A DNA stretch of 9,409 nucleotides, taken from DASVNK01 sp964478815. GTDB taxonomy: Bacteria > Verrucomicrobiota > Verrucomicrobiia > Limisphaerales > SXQI01. The stretch spans positions 1-9,409 of the forward strand of contig CAYZKY010000201.1 of the NCBI GenBank assembly GCA_964478815.1, written 5' to 3'. The notes under the pieces were generated by a model. It saw only the letters and a program-made list of their open reading frames with translations, was not told where the DNA came from and ran no database searches. Below are positions 1 through 7,875 of this stretch, piece by piece. A program made the translations under genes and the position numbers. Each line of letters opens with the position of its first letter. Position 1 is the first letter of the stretch.

Positions 1-62
1 AGGAAGGGACACGGCGAGGCGGCGGGGTCGCGCGGGGGAGAATCGGAACAGGAGGCGCGAGG

Positions 63-317
63 ATGTCGCGCCTGTTGTTCGGAATCGATCCGGGCGACCG
101 CGAGTTTGAGTTCGCGATCATGGTTATGGATACCGCCGGGGAGGCGGAGGCGCAAGCGGAGGTTTGGTGTTTCGGCGGGGCCTTGGGGAAGGAGGCGGCG
201 AGCCCAGCCGGCCGCCAGAACCCATCGCACCCCCCAGGCGCCTTCGCTTGCCTTATCCCGCCATGCGCCGGAATATTTTTGCTTTTTTGGGCTTTTTCCG
301 CTAATTACGGCCATTAA
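63..317 (+). CDS. doubtful small ORF with good RBS
   Basis: An 84-codon ORF starting with ATG. An AGGAGG-like sequence at about 50-55 lies at normal distance upstream, which is the only positive evidence and is notable because the large gene downstream has none. The first 35 residues (FGIDPGDREFEF, then acidic and alanine-rich) could belong to a protein. The second half reads like translated non-coding DNA: Pro/Cys-rich, then a run of Phe/Leu from the T-rich tract. The frame is also open to the left edge, so this could instead be the tail of a gene outside the window. I recognise no family. It ends 10 bases before the LEPR-XLL gene starts. More likely than not it is not a real gene. Confidence 0.2.
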   Translation: MSRLLFGIDPGDREFEFAIMVMDTAGEAEAQAEVWCFGGALGKEAASPAGRQNPSHPPGAFACLIPPCAGIFLLFWAFSANYGH

Positions 318-327
318 TCACATCGCG
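110..327 (+). other. upstream region of the LEPR-XLL gene
   Basis: Apart from the doubtful ORF at 63-317 I see no gene here. The stretch 271-320 is much richer in T and A than the surrounding GC-rich DNA (runs of T at 275-280, 283-288 and 293-297), as expected of a promoter region. The only box pairs I can draw are weak: TTGCTT at 279-284 with TAATTA at 302-307 and a 17-base spacer, or an ATTAAT at 313-318 very close to the start codon. No hairpin or operator was evident. That transcription of the large gene starts here is inferred from position and composition. Confidence 0.3.
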
Positions 328-3300
328 ATGGGCCCACATTCCCAGTTTGAGTTCGAGGAGTTGGAACCGCGGGTTCTGTTGTCCGGCACCGATCCTGCCG
401 TTGTCATGGATGACGCCTCGGCGGCCGAGGCCGAGGCCGCGAAACCCGCCGCCGCACTGGAACCGGAAGGCGATGTTTGGCAAGCGCTGTCGCTCCCCAC
501 CGAAGTCCCCCCGGATGAATCCTTCGGCGGGCTGACGGCCCAGTCTCTCCCGGAAGACCCCTTCGACCCGTCGCAATATCCGAAGGAAACCCAAGGGCCC
601 AATCCGGCCGATGACGGCCCCCAAGCCCCCGCCCATTCCCCTCCCCCATCGGGCAGCGGTATCTTCGACCCGCCTGCTCCCGGCCAGCCTGCGCCCACCC
701 TATTTGCCTCCACCGATGCGCCCAAAGCCCTCGCCGACCAAGCGACGACGACCTCGACGATTACCGTTCCCGGCTCCTTCCGCGTCGCCGATGTCGACGT
801 AACCTTGGATATCGACCACGGCCGGGTCTCGGACCTCGAAGTGACTTTGATCGGCCCCAGCGGCTTGCGGGTGCCCCTCTTCGCCGCGGTGGGCGGCAGC
901 GGAGCCAACTTCAATGGAACAACCATCGACGATGAAGCGCCGGTTCCCATCACCCTCGGAACTCCTTCCTTTTCAGGACGGTACTTCGGTTCCGGATATT
1001 TGGGCGATTTCGACGGGCTGGCCGGGAACGGAATTTGGACGCTCGAAGTGATCGATCACGCCGCCGGTACGGCGGGCACCCTGAACGGCTGGTCTCTCAC
1101 GCTCACCCCTGCACCCGCCCAGTCCCTGCCGACTCAGCCCTACGGCATCAGCCCCGGTGTGAACTGGCTTTCGCTGCACGACACCCTCGGCACTCCAGGC
1201 GGCGAAAAGGTCTATGCCATCGATCTGGTGGCCGGGCAGCGCATTTCCGTGGCCGTCCAGACGCCGGAGCGAGGCGCCAGCCGGTTCGGGAATTACGCCG
1301 GCCTCGCGATCCCGGAGAATGGCGCCGCGGCGCTTTCGACCATCGACATCCCCACCAGCCTGACGCTGGCCGACCTGGACGTGCTGGTCGCCATCGATCA
1401 TCCGAACGTTGCCGAACTGGCGGTGACCTTGATTTCGCCAACGGGCGTGCGCATCGGCCTTTCGAGCGGGAATGGCAGCGATGGCGACGGCTATTTCTAC
1501 ACGATCTTCGACGACGAGGCGGCGCTGGCCATGGCGGATGCTGGCTCCGCCGCACCGTTCGGAGGACGGTTTCAGCCGGAATCCGAGTTGAGCGGGTTGG
1601 ACGGAGGAGATGCTGCCGGCACCTGGCAGCTCGAAATCGTGGACAGTTCCGGCGGACCGGCGGGAGCCGGACAGCTTATCGGATGGGAGTTGCACGCGAA
1701 TGCGGGATTGGACGCCGCCATCCGCGTGTTCGGACCGGATGGGGAACTGGCGCTGAATCACGGGGCTGCGGCAGGCGTGGCCGATCCGGCGGTGGCGGGG
1801 GTGACCATTCCCACGACGGGCCGCTATTTCATACAAGTGATCGGGACGGGCCAGAGCGCGGGCGATTTCCATTTGGAGGTAGGGGTCTTCGACCCAACCG
1901 TCATCCAGGACGCGGGCACGGTTACCGACCTCGCAGCCGCCCGGGCCGCCGGAGGGGGCAATGCGACCATCCTCGGCATCAGCGGAGGGATCGGCCAAAC
2001 GAAACTCTTCACCACCACCCTGACCGCAGGCGAATCGATCATGGTGGCAGCCGGTACTCCTGGCGGGTTCCACCTGCCGCGGATCTCGGTGCTGGGACCG
2101 TCCGATTTTGTGCTCGGCGATACGGGATCGGGCCCAGGTTCCGACGCGTACCTCCGCTTTACGGTTCCGACCACCGGCGTTTATGCCATCGCGGTGGACT
2201 ACCCGAGCAACCAGGAATTCAGGGATGCCGTCTCGACCGGCACGTTTGTGCTCTCGCTGGCCGTGGTGGACGGGGCGGGGAACGAGGTGCGGACGGGAGC
2301 ACGCCCGATTTCCAATTTCGGTTACCACGAGATCCTCGAAGCGGCCCACGCCAGCGGCGCGATCGGCAGCCAGGGAGAATGGGATGGACAAATCGCGCCG
2401 GCGGGCGACCTCGATTATTTCGCGCTGGGCCAGCTTCCCGCCGGGGAAGTCATCGAGATCGAAGCCGCCCGGCGCGGGGCGAGCACGCTCTTCGCCGCGA
2501 TCCACCTGGTGGATGGCACCGGGCAAGTGCTCTTTTCCGCCAGCCCCTCCCGAGCCGGAGGCGACATCGGCCAGGCCAAGCTGGCGATCCGGATCCAGGC
2601 CAGCGGGCAGTACTATCTGCTTGCTGAAGGCGCGCCTACCGAAGCGGAAGGGGCAACACCTTCGACCGGCGAATATCGGCTGCGCTACACGCGATTCGGA
2701 ATCGTCAACGTCCCGCCCACCGGCATTTCGTTTGCCAACACGGCCGGTTCGTTGCCGGAAGACACCTCGACCGCCGAACGGTTGCGGGTGGCCGATATCG
2801 TCGTTTCCGACGATGGCTGGGGGACGAACAACCTGAGCATTCTCGGCGCTGGCGCAGCGCACTTCGCCATCGTGGGCAGCTCCCTCTACTTGCGAGCGGG
2901 CGTGGTTCTGAACTTTGAAGCGCTCTCTACGCTGTCGGCTACAATAGCCGTCGATGATCCGGCGGTTGGATCGAATCCGGATGCGACCGGCCTTTTCAGT
3001 CTGGCGATCCAGGACGTGAACGAGCCGCCGTCCGTGGCGCTCGCCAACACCGTCACCAGCCTGCCGCAGAATACATCGACAAGCGTGCGGATCCGGGTGG
3101 CGGACATCGTGGTGACCGACGATGCGCTCGGCACCAACAATCTCTTCCTCTCCGGCCCCGACGCCGTGTTGTTCCGCATCTCGGGCAACCAATTGATGCT
3201 GCGCGCGGGCGTGATCCTGGATCATGTGGCCAACCCGTCCCTCGACGTCACCGTGTCGGTCGAGGATCCCGGCGTGGGCGCGAACCCGGATGCCTCGGCC

Positions 3301-5808
3301 GCATTGAGCATTGCGGTGACACCGCCCAACTTTCCACCGGCGCTGGCTTTGGCCAACGTGGTAAATTCGCTGCCGGAGGCCACGTCGACGGCGGCCAGGG
3401 TCAAGATTGCCGATGTCGTGATTACCGATGAAGGCCAAGGCACCAACGCCTTGAGCCTCACTGGCCCGGACGCGGCCCTGTTCGAACTGATTGGGTTGGA
3501 ATTGTTTCTCAAGGCAGGAGTAGCGCTCGATTTCGAAACCAAACCCACGCTGCTAGCCACCATCGCGGTGGACGACGCCGCGGTCGGCAGCACGCCGGAC
3601 GACACCGAAGCGCTGGCGATTTCGATCACCGACAGCAACGAGCCGCCGACGGGAGTCGCGCTGGCCAATGTCGTGGCGGAGATCCTCTCGAACACCAGCA
3701 CCGCCGTCCGGATCCGCGTGGCCGATATCGTCGTGAGCGACGACGCGTTGGGAACCAACCTGCTCACCTTGAGCGGGCCGGATGCGGCGCTGTTCCGCAT
3801 TGTGGGCACCCAAGTGCTGCTCCGGGCCGGTGTCGTGCTGGATCCGGTGGGCAACCCGCTCCTGGAGGTCACGGTCCATGTGGACGACGCAGACGTAGGC
3901 TCGACGCCCGACGCTTCGGTGGCGCTCGCGATGGCGGTGGTTCGACCGAATCTGCCCCCTTCCCTGTCTCTCGCGAACGCGGTGGCCGAGCTGCCGGAGA
4001 GCACTCCGACCAGCTCGCCGGTCAAAGTCGCCGACATCGTCGTCTCGGACGACGGCCTCGGCTCCAATGCCCTGAGCCTCCACGGCGCGGATGCCGCGTT
4101 GTTCGAAATCACCGGCGGTTCCCTGTTCCTCAAAGCTGGGACGGCGCTCGATTTCGAGACGAAGCCTTCGCTCTCCGTGAGTGTCGCCGTGGACGACCCG
4201 GCGGTCGGCGCGAACCCGGACGACAGCGAGAACTTGACGATTGCCGTTACCAGCAGCAATGAACCTCCCACCGCGATCCTGCTCTCCAACACGGTCGCCT
4301 CCCTGCCCCAGGAAACGAGCACGGCAGCCCGCATCCGCGTCGCCGATATCGCGGTCGCCGACGATGCCCTGGGAACGAATATGCTGACGATCGCCGGGCC
4401 GGACGCGGTGCTGTTCCGGATCGTCGGGAATCAGTTGCTGCTGCGCGCCGGAGTAGTGCTCGACGCGGCGGCGAACCCGTCGCTCGACGTCGTCATTCAG
4501 GTGGACGATCCCAGCGTTGGGACGACGCCGGACGCCACCCAGTCGTTCTCCATCGCGATCATTCCACCGAATTTGCCGCCGAGCGTGTCGTTGGCGAACG
4601 TGACCGCGGCCTTGCCGGAAAACACTTCCACCGCCAGCCCGGTGAAGGTGGCCGACGTGGTGGTGACGGACGATGGTCAGGGAACGAACCTGCTCAGTCT
4701 GTCCGGGGCGGACGCAGCCCTGTTCGAGATCGCTGGCGGCGGGCTGTTCCTCAAGGCCGGCGCGGCCCTCGATTTCGAAACGAATCCAACCCTCGATGTC
4801 GCCGTCACGGTGGACGATCCCAGCGTGGGCGCCAGCCCGGACGACTCGGACATTCTGGCGATGGCGGTTACCGATGCCAACGATGCTCCGAGCGCGGTGA
4901 ATTTGACGAATATCGTCACCGAACTCCCAGCCGATACCAGCACGGCCCAGCGCATTCCGGTCGCGAACATCGCGATCACCGACGACGCCCTGGGCACGAA
5001 TGCGCTGACCCTGACCGGCCCGGACGCGCATCTGTTCCGCATCGTCGGGATGCAGGTTCTCCTGCGGGCCGGAGTGATTCTGGACGCATCGGCCAATCCG
5101 GTTTTGGAGGCGACCGTGCATGTCGATGATGCCACGGCCGGCGGCACGCCAGACGCCTCGCAAGCGCTCGCCATCGCCATCACTCCCCCCAATCAGCCGC
5201 CCGGCGTTTCCTTGACGAACACCGTAACCTCCCTGCCGGAGGACACTTCGACCGCAGGCGCCGTCAAAGTGGCCGATATCGTCATCACCGACGATGGCCG
5301 CGGCACGAACCAGTTGGGCCTCACCGGGGACGATGCGTCATTATTCGAGATCGTCGGCGCCGGATTGTATCTCAAAGCGGGGGTGGTCCTCGATTTCGAA
5401 ACGAACCCCGCGCTCGACGTGGCGGTGGCGGTGGACGATCCCAGCGTGGGGCTGACCCCGGACGCGACGGCCTCTCTCGCCATTTCGGTCACGGACAGCA
5501 ACGATCCTCCCGCCGCCGTGCAGCTCGCGAACGTGGTGGCCAGCCTGCCGGAATCCACCAGCACGGCGACGCGCATCCGGGTGGCCGATATCGTCGTCAC
5601 CGACGATCTGCTGGGCGCGAATCTCCTGACCTTGAGCGGTCCCGACGCGCATCTGTTCCGGATCGTGGGCCTGCAAGTTCTCCTGCGCGCGGGAGTGATT
5701 CTCGATGCCTCGGCGAATCCCCTGCTGGAAGCCACGGTCCTGGTCGACGACCTGGCGGTCGGCTCGACTCCCGACGCCACGGTCAACCTCGCGATCCAGA
5801 TCACCTGA
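328..5808 (+). CDS. giant LEPR-XLL protein with P domains, PPC-like domains and ten cadherin-like repeats
   Basis: Probable surface or exported adhesin-like protein of 1826 residues. The ATG at 328 is chosen because residues 12-18 read LEPRVLL followed by SG, the LEPR-XLL motif that sits close to the N-terminus of large PVC-group proteins. An in-frame ATG at 106 would add an Arg/Pro-rich stretch that looks non-coding. There is no Shine-Dalgarno sequence and no classical signal peptide. Domains in order: an acidic, Pro/Ala-rich linker (20-140); P domain 1 (about 143-261, ending GWSLTLTP); a split PPC-like domain (about 272-322 and 461-521) with P domain 2 (about 326-458, ending GWELHANAG) between its halves; a second PPC-like domain (about 558-647); a third (about 681-791, with DLDYFALGQLPAGE); then ten cadherin-like repeats (798-1826). 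P domains usually accompany subtilisin-like proteases, but no protease is present. The protein stops at the end of repeat 10 with no C-terminal anchor or sorting signal. Function is inferred only: binding or adhesion outside the cell. Existence of the gene is near certain. Confidence 0.93.
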   Translation: MGPHSQFEFEELEPRVLLSGTDPAVVMDDASAAEAEAAKPAAALEPEGDVWQALSLPTEVPPDESFGGLTAQSLPEDPFDPSQYPKETQGPNPADDGPQAPAHSPPPSGSGIFDPPAPGQPAPTLFASTDAPKALADQATTTSTITVPGSFRVADVDVTLDIDHGRVSDLEVTLIGPSGLRVPLFAAVGGSGANFNGTTIDDEAPVPITLGTPSFSGRYFGSGYLGDFDGLAGNGIWTLEVIDHAAGTAGTLNGWSLTLTPAPAQSLPTQPYGISPGVNWLSLHDTLGTPGGEKVYAIDLVAGQRISVAVQTPERGASRFGNYAGLAIPENGAAALSTIDIPTSLTLADLDVLVAIDHPNVAELAVTLISPTGVRIGLSSGNGSDGDGYFYTIFDDEAALAMADAGSAAPFGGRFQPESELSGLDGGDAAGTWQLEIVDSSGGPAGAGQLIGWELHANAGLDAAIRVFGPDGELALNHGAAAGVADPAVAGVTIPTTGRYFIQVIGTGQSAGDFHLEVGVFDPTVIQDAGTVTDLAAARAAGGGNATILGISGGIGQTKLFTTTLTAGESIMVAAGTPGGFHLPRISVLGPSDFVLGDTGSGPGSDAYLRFTVPTTGVYAIAVDYPSNQEFRDAVSTGTFVLSLAVVDGAGNEVRTGARPISNFGYHEILEAAHASGAIGSQGEWDGQIAPAGDLDYFALGQLPAGEVIEIEAARRGASTLFAAIHLVDGTGQVLFSASPSRAGGDIGQAKLAIRIQASGQYYLLAEGAPTEAEGATPSTGEYRLRYTRFGIVNVPPTGISFANTAGSLPEDTSTAERLRVADIVVSDDGWGTNNLSILGAGAAHFAIVGSSLYLRAGVVLNFEALSTLSATIAVDDPAVGSNPDATGLFSLAIQDVNEPPSVALANTVTSLPQNTSTSVRIRVADIVVTDDALGTNNLFLSGPDAVLFRISGNQLMLRAGVILDHVANPSLDVTVSVEDPGVGANPDASAALSIAVTPPNFPPALALANVVNSLPEATSTAARVKIADVVITDEGQGTNALSLTGPDAALFELIGLELFLKAGVALDFETKPTLLATIAVDDAAVGSTPDDTEALAISITDSNEPPTGVALANVVAEILSNTSTAVRIRVADIVVSDDALGTNLLTLSGPDAALFRIVGTQVLLRAGVVLDPVGNPLLEVTVHVDDADVGSTPDASVALAMAVVRPNLPPSLSLANAVAELPESTPTSSPVKVADIVVSDDGLGSNALSLHGADAALFEITGGSLFLKAGTALDFETKPSLSVSVAVDDPAVGANPDDSENLTIAVTSSNEPPTAILLSNTVASLPQETSTAARIRVADIAVADDALGTNMLTIAGPDAVLFRIVGNQLLLRAGVVLDAAANPSLDVVIQVDDPSVGTTPDATQSFSIAIIPPNLPPSVSLANVTAALPENTSTASPVKVADVVVTDDGQGTNLLSLSGADAALFEIAGGGLFLKAGAALDFETNPTLDVAVTVDDPSVGASPDDSDILAMAVTDANDAPSAVNLTNIVTELPADTSTAQRIPVANIAITDDALGTNALTLTGPDAHLFRIVGMQVLLRAGVILDASANPVLEATVHVDDATAGGTPDASQALAIAITPPNQPPGVSLTNTVTSLPEDTSTAGAVKVADIVITDDGRGTNQLGLTGDDASLFEIVGAGLYLKAGVVLDFETNPALDVAVAVDDPSVGLTPDATASLAISVTDSNDPPAAVQLANVVASLPESTSTATRIRVADIVVTDDLLGANLLTLSGPDAHLFRIVGLQVLLRAGVILDASANPLLEATVLVDDLAVGSTPDATVNLAIQIT
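2719..5805 (+). repeat. ten cadherin-like repeats as five alternating B-A pairs
   Basis: Protein-coding tandem array. Repeats start at 2719, 3031, 3340, 3649, 3961, 4270, 4582, 4891, 5203 and 5512; each is 103 or 104 codons and the last has 98. A shared core reads roughly STA-R-(I/V)-(R/K)-VADIVV-DD-LGTN-L-L-GPDA-LF-I-G-L-L-AG-LD, then a V-V-V-DD-VG-TPDA strand region. Odd repeats (B) contain VKVADIV, DDG, LFEI, LFLKAG and LDFET and end in a linker of the NEPP/NDPP kind. Even repeats (A) contain IRVADIV, DDALGTN, LFRIVG, LLRAG and LD-x-x-ANP and end in (P/R)PN-x-PP. From repeat 2 onward, equivalent linkers recur exactly every 621 bases. B resembles the common bacterial cadherin-like repeat; A looks like a derived form. 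Repeat 1 is the most diverged B copy, having LNFEALSTL instead of LDFET. Confidence 0.92.
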
Positions 5809-5868
5809 ACCCGGAGCGGCGGCGGATCGGCCCGAAACTCCCCGCCTGAATTCCGCGATTTGGCCGGA
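5809..5868. other. short gap between convergent genes
   Basis: Sixty bases separate the stop codons of the LEPR-XLL gene and the TPR gene. Only short GC-rich inverted repeats can be drawn, for example GGCGG at 5821-5825 with a distant CCGCC, and no T-run follows on either strand. I see no convincing intrinsic terminator. No repeat-array sequence continues after the stop codon at 5806-5808. Confidence 0.4.
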
Positions 5869-7875
5869 TCAGCGCTGTCCGGCCATCCACGCGCGAATGC
5901 GGGCCGCCTCGGGATGGTTGGGCTCCAGCTCCAGAACGCGGCGATAGTGGCGAAGAGCCTCGGCGGGCTGGCCGAGCTGCTCGGCCAGGATATTCGCCGC
6001 CGCCAGATGCGCGCGCGCGTCGCCGGGCGTAACGGTCAGGACTTGATTCAGCTCGCGCACCGCATCCTCGAAATAATTGGCCTCGCGCAGGACCACCGCA
6101 AAATTGTAACGCGCGTTCGGGGCCGATCCGCGCAACGCCACCGCTTCTTCCGAAGCGCCCAACGCCAGCGGCAGATCGCGGCTCTGATAGGCGGCCAGAC
6201 CCAGATTGTACCGCGCCTCGAAATACGAAGGGTCTTCCGCGATGGCTCGTTGATAGAGTTCCACCGCGGTGGCGAGCCGGTTTTGTTGATGCGCTTCCGC
6301 GGCCTGGGAAAAGACGCGCTCGGCCTCCACCCGATTTCCTTGGGGGAATGTCAAATCGCGGCGATACGGATAGCGCGGGCCTGACGGACGTTCGGGCTGG
6401 GCGGCCTCTTCCGACGGGTTGGGGACGGCCCGCGCGTAGATGCGCGGCGGCGGCGCCGACCGGCCCGGTTCGTCCCGGCGAAACCAAGTCGCCGGATTTA
6501 TTCGCTCCAACAGTCCGGGCCTTTCCTCCGGCGCTTTGCGCGGCGCCAGCAACGGCGGTTCATCCGCCGGCGGATTCGCTGGAGCCGAGGCTGCGTCACG
6601 CTGGGGAATGGACGGCACCGAAGCAGGAACGGAAGCCGGGGCCGTCCGGGTGCCAGGCGGACTAGGCGCGCGCAGAACCGTGCCGGACGGGCTCAACGGA
6701 TCGTCCGGGTCCGCCGCGCGCTTCACCGAAGGTTCCGTGGCGACGCTGACCACTTCCAATGGCGCAAGCTCTGGCTCGGGGGCCGCGGTTTTCGGGGGTT
6801 CAACGACCGGCGGGGCGGCCGCCAGCGTATTCGTCGCCGCCGGAGCGATGACTGGCCGGGTTGGTGCCGATGGAGGCTTGGTTTCGGAGACCGTCTGAGG
6901 CAACGCCGCCTCAGGTTTGATCGCGGCGACTTGGACAAGCGCCGTCCCGGTCTGCGGCGGAGGAGGCAATACTGGACTGGGCAGATTCGTGCTGGCTGCC
7001 GGGCGGACCGCGCTGGCGACCGCGGAAGTGGACGCGCTGGCGAGATTGCTCACGACCGTGGCCACCGCTTCCGCGGGGGTGACCGACGGCTCCGGCCGGC
7101 CCATTTCCCGCTCCAGGCGATCCACCGCCATCCGCACTGCGGCGGCGTTGGGCGGCCTGCGATCCAAATACGCCTGGTACCGCTGAAGCGCGGCCGGCTT
7201 GTTGCCCATGTAGGATTCCGCCACCACGGCCTGGTTCAGCAGCGCCGGGGCATAAGCCGGATCGTGCTGCAACGAAGCGTTCAAGGCTTGCACCGCCTCG
7301 CGGGGGCGCTTCCGTTGCAGATGAGCGAGCGCGAGATTGTTGTGCAGCTCGGGATTTTTCGGGGCGCGCCGCAGGCCGTTCAAAAACGACCGCTCCGCGT
7401 CGTCGGGCCGGCGCGCCCGCAATTGCGCCGTGCCCAGCTTCAGCCAGCCCTCGGCATGCTCAGGCTGGAGCGTCGTGAAAATCGTCAATTCGGTGATGCT
7501 CTCCGGCAGGCGGTTCTGCTCCAGAAACAGGCAGCCCAGGTTGAAATGAGCCGGCGCGAGGTTGCGATCGATGGTCAGCGCTTGCAGGTAGGCGCGCGCG
7601 GCCTGTTCGGGACGATCCAGGCCGTGATACGCCAGCCCCAGATGATTCCATACTTGGGGATTGCCCGGGAGCAAGCTCACCGCCTTGTTGAGCCGCCGCA
7701 GCGCCCGTTCGTACTCCTTTTCCTGGATCAGCCGCTCGCCATCCAACAAGGCTTTCGCCCCCGGCGGCTGGCAGGCGCAAAGCATCGCCATCATCGCCAG
7801 GAGCGCCCAGCCCGACCAGGCACGTTTTCGCGTGCCGGAAATTTTGGTGGTCAACATCCCTTTTGGTGGTAACAT
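5869..7875 (-). CDS. TPR-repeat lipoprotein with long Pro/Ala linker
   Basis: Predicted protein of 668 residues from the ATG at 7875, or 662 from a second in-frame ATG at 7857. Neither start has a clear ribosome binding site. The N-terminus is a lipoprotein signal: basic RKR (16-18), hydrophobic core (about 21-32), then lipobox-like LCAC with the acylated Cys at 35. Residues 42-261 hold about six tetratricopeptide repeats, with typical WNHLGLAYHGL, AHFNLGCLFLEQ, LHNNLALAHLQ and DPAYAPALLNQ motifs. Residues 262-515 form a low-complexity Pro/Ala/Thr/Val linker, near whose end is a more ordered patch (LLERINPATWFRR). Residues 516-668 hold a second block of about four TPRs. TPRs are protein-binding scaffolds, so it is probably a membrane-anchored, periplasm-facing scaffold; its partner is unknown. 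It converges on the LEPR-XLL gene and diverges from the DUF362 gene. The coding call is firm; the start is not. Confidence 0.88.
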   Translation of the reverse strand: MLPPKGMLTTKISGTRKRAWSGWALLAMMAMLCACQPPGAKALLDGERLIQEKEYERALRRLNKAVSLLPGNPQVWNHLGLAYHGLDRPEQAARAYLQALTIDRNLAPAHFNLGCLFLEQNRLPESITELTIFTTLQPEHAEGWLKLGTAQLRARRPDDAERSFLNGLRRAPKNPELHNNLALAHLQRKRPREAVQALNASLQHDPAYAPALLNQAVVAESYMGNKPAALQRYQAYLDRRPPNAAAVRMAVDRLEREMGRPEPSVTPAEAVATVVSNLASASTSAVASAVRPAASTNLPSPVLPPPPQTGTALVQVAAIKPEAALPQTVSETKPPSAPTRPVIAPAATNTLAAAPPVVEPPKTAAPEPELAPLEVVSVATEPSVKRAADPDDPLSPSGTVLRAPSPPGTRTAPASVPASVPSIPQRDAASAPANPPADEPPLLAPRKAPEERPGLLERINPATWFRRDEPGRSAPPPRIYARAVPNPSEEAAQPERPSGPRYPYRRDLTFPQGNRVEAERVFSQAAEAHQQNRLATAVELYQRAIAEDPSYFEARYNLGLAAYQSRDLPLALGASEEAVALRGSAPNARYNFAVVLREANYFEDAVRELNQVLTVTPGDARAHLAAANILAEQLGQPAEALRHYRRVLELEPNHPEAARIRAWMAGQR

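Noticed and set aside
2..109. Arg-rich open frame at the left edge, possibly the tail of an upstream protein
   Set aside because: All three plus frames are open in the first 100 bases, and no family feature allows a choice.
106..327. N-terminal extension of the giant protein to the ATG at 106
   Set aside because: The added 74 residues are Arg/Pro-rich and non-coding in character. LEPR-XLL motifs normally lie near the N-terminus, which fits the ATG at 328.
103..355. 12-base direct repeat AGTTTGAGTTCG at 103-114 and 344-355, both encoding an FEF motif in different ORFs
   Set aside because: A single short match with different flanks. It is probably chance, with no sign of a mobile element or attachment site.
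973..3438. 821-codon open frame on the minus strand
   Set aside because: It lies wholly opposite the LEPR-XLL gene. Its His/Arg/Gly-rich product resembles an antisense translation of GC-rich coding DNA, while the plus frame has recognisable domains.
3553..5163. 536-codon minus-strand frame with its own periodic protein repeats
   Set aside because: The periodicity is inherited from the plus-strand repeat array, and the composition is that of an antisense shadow.
2719..5805. Repeat array considered as a CRISPR or non-coding satellite
   Set aside because: The period is about 310 or 621 bases, it is in frame throughout and varies mostly at synonymous positions, so it is a protein repeat.
6931..7872. 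313-codon plus-strand ORF opposite the TPR gene
   Set aside because: The minus strand encodes clear TPR motifs and a lipoprotein signal; the plus product is an Arg/Gln/Leu-rich shadow.
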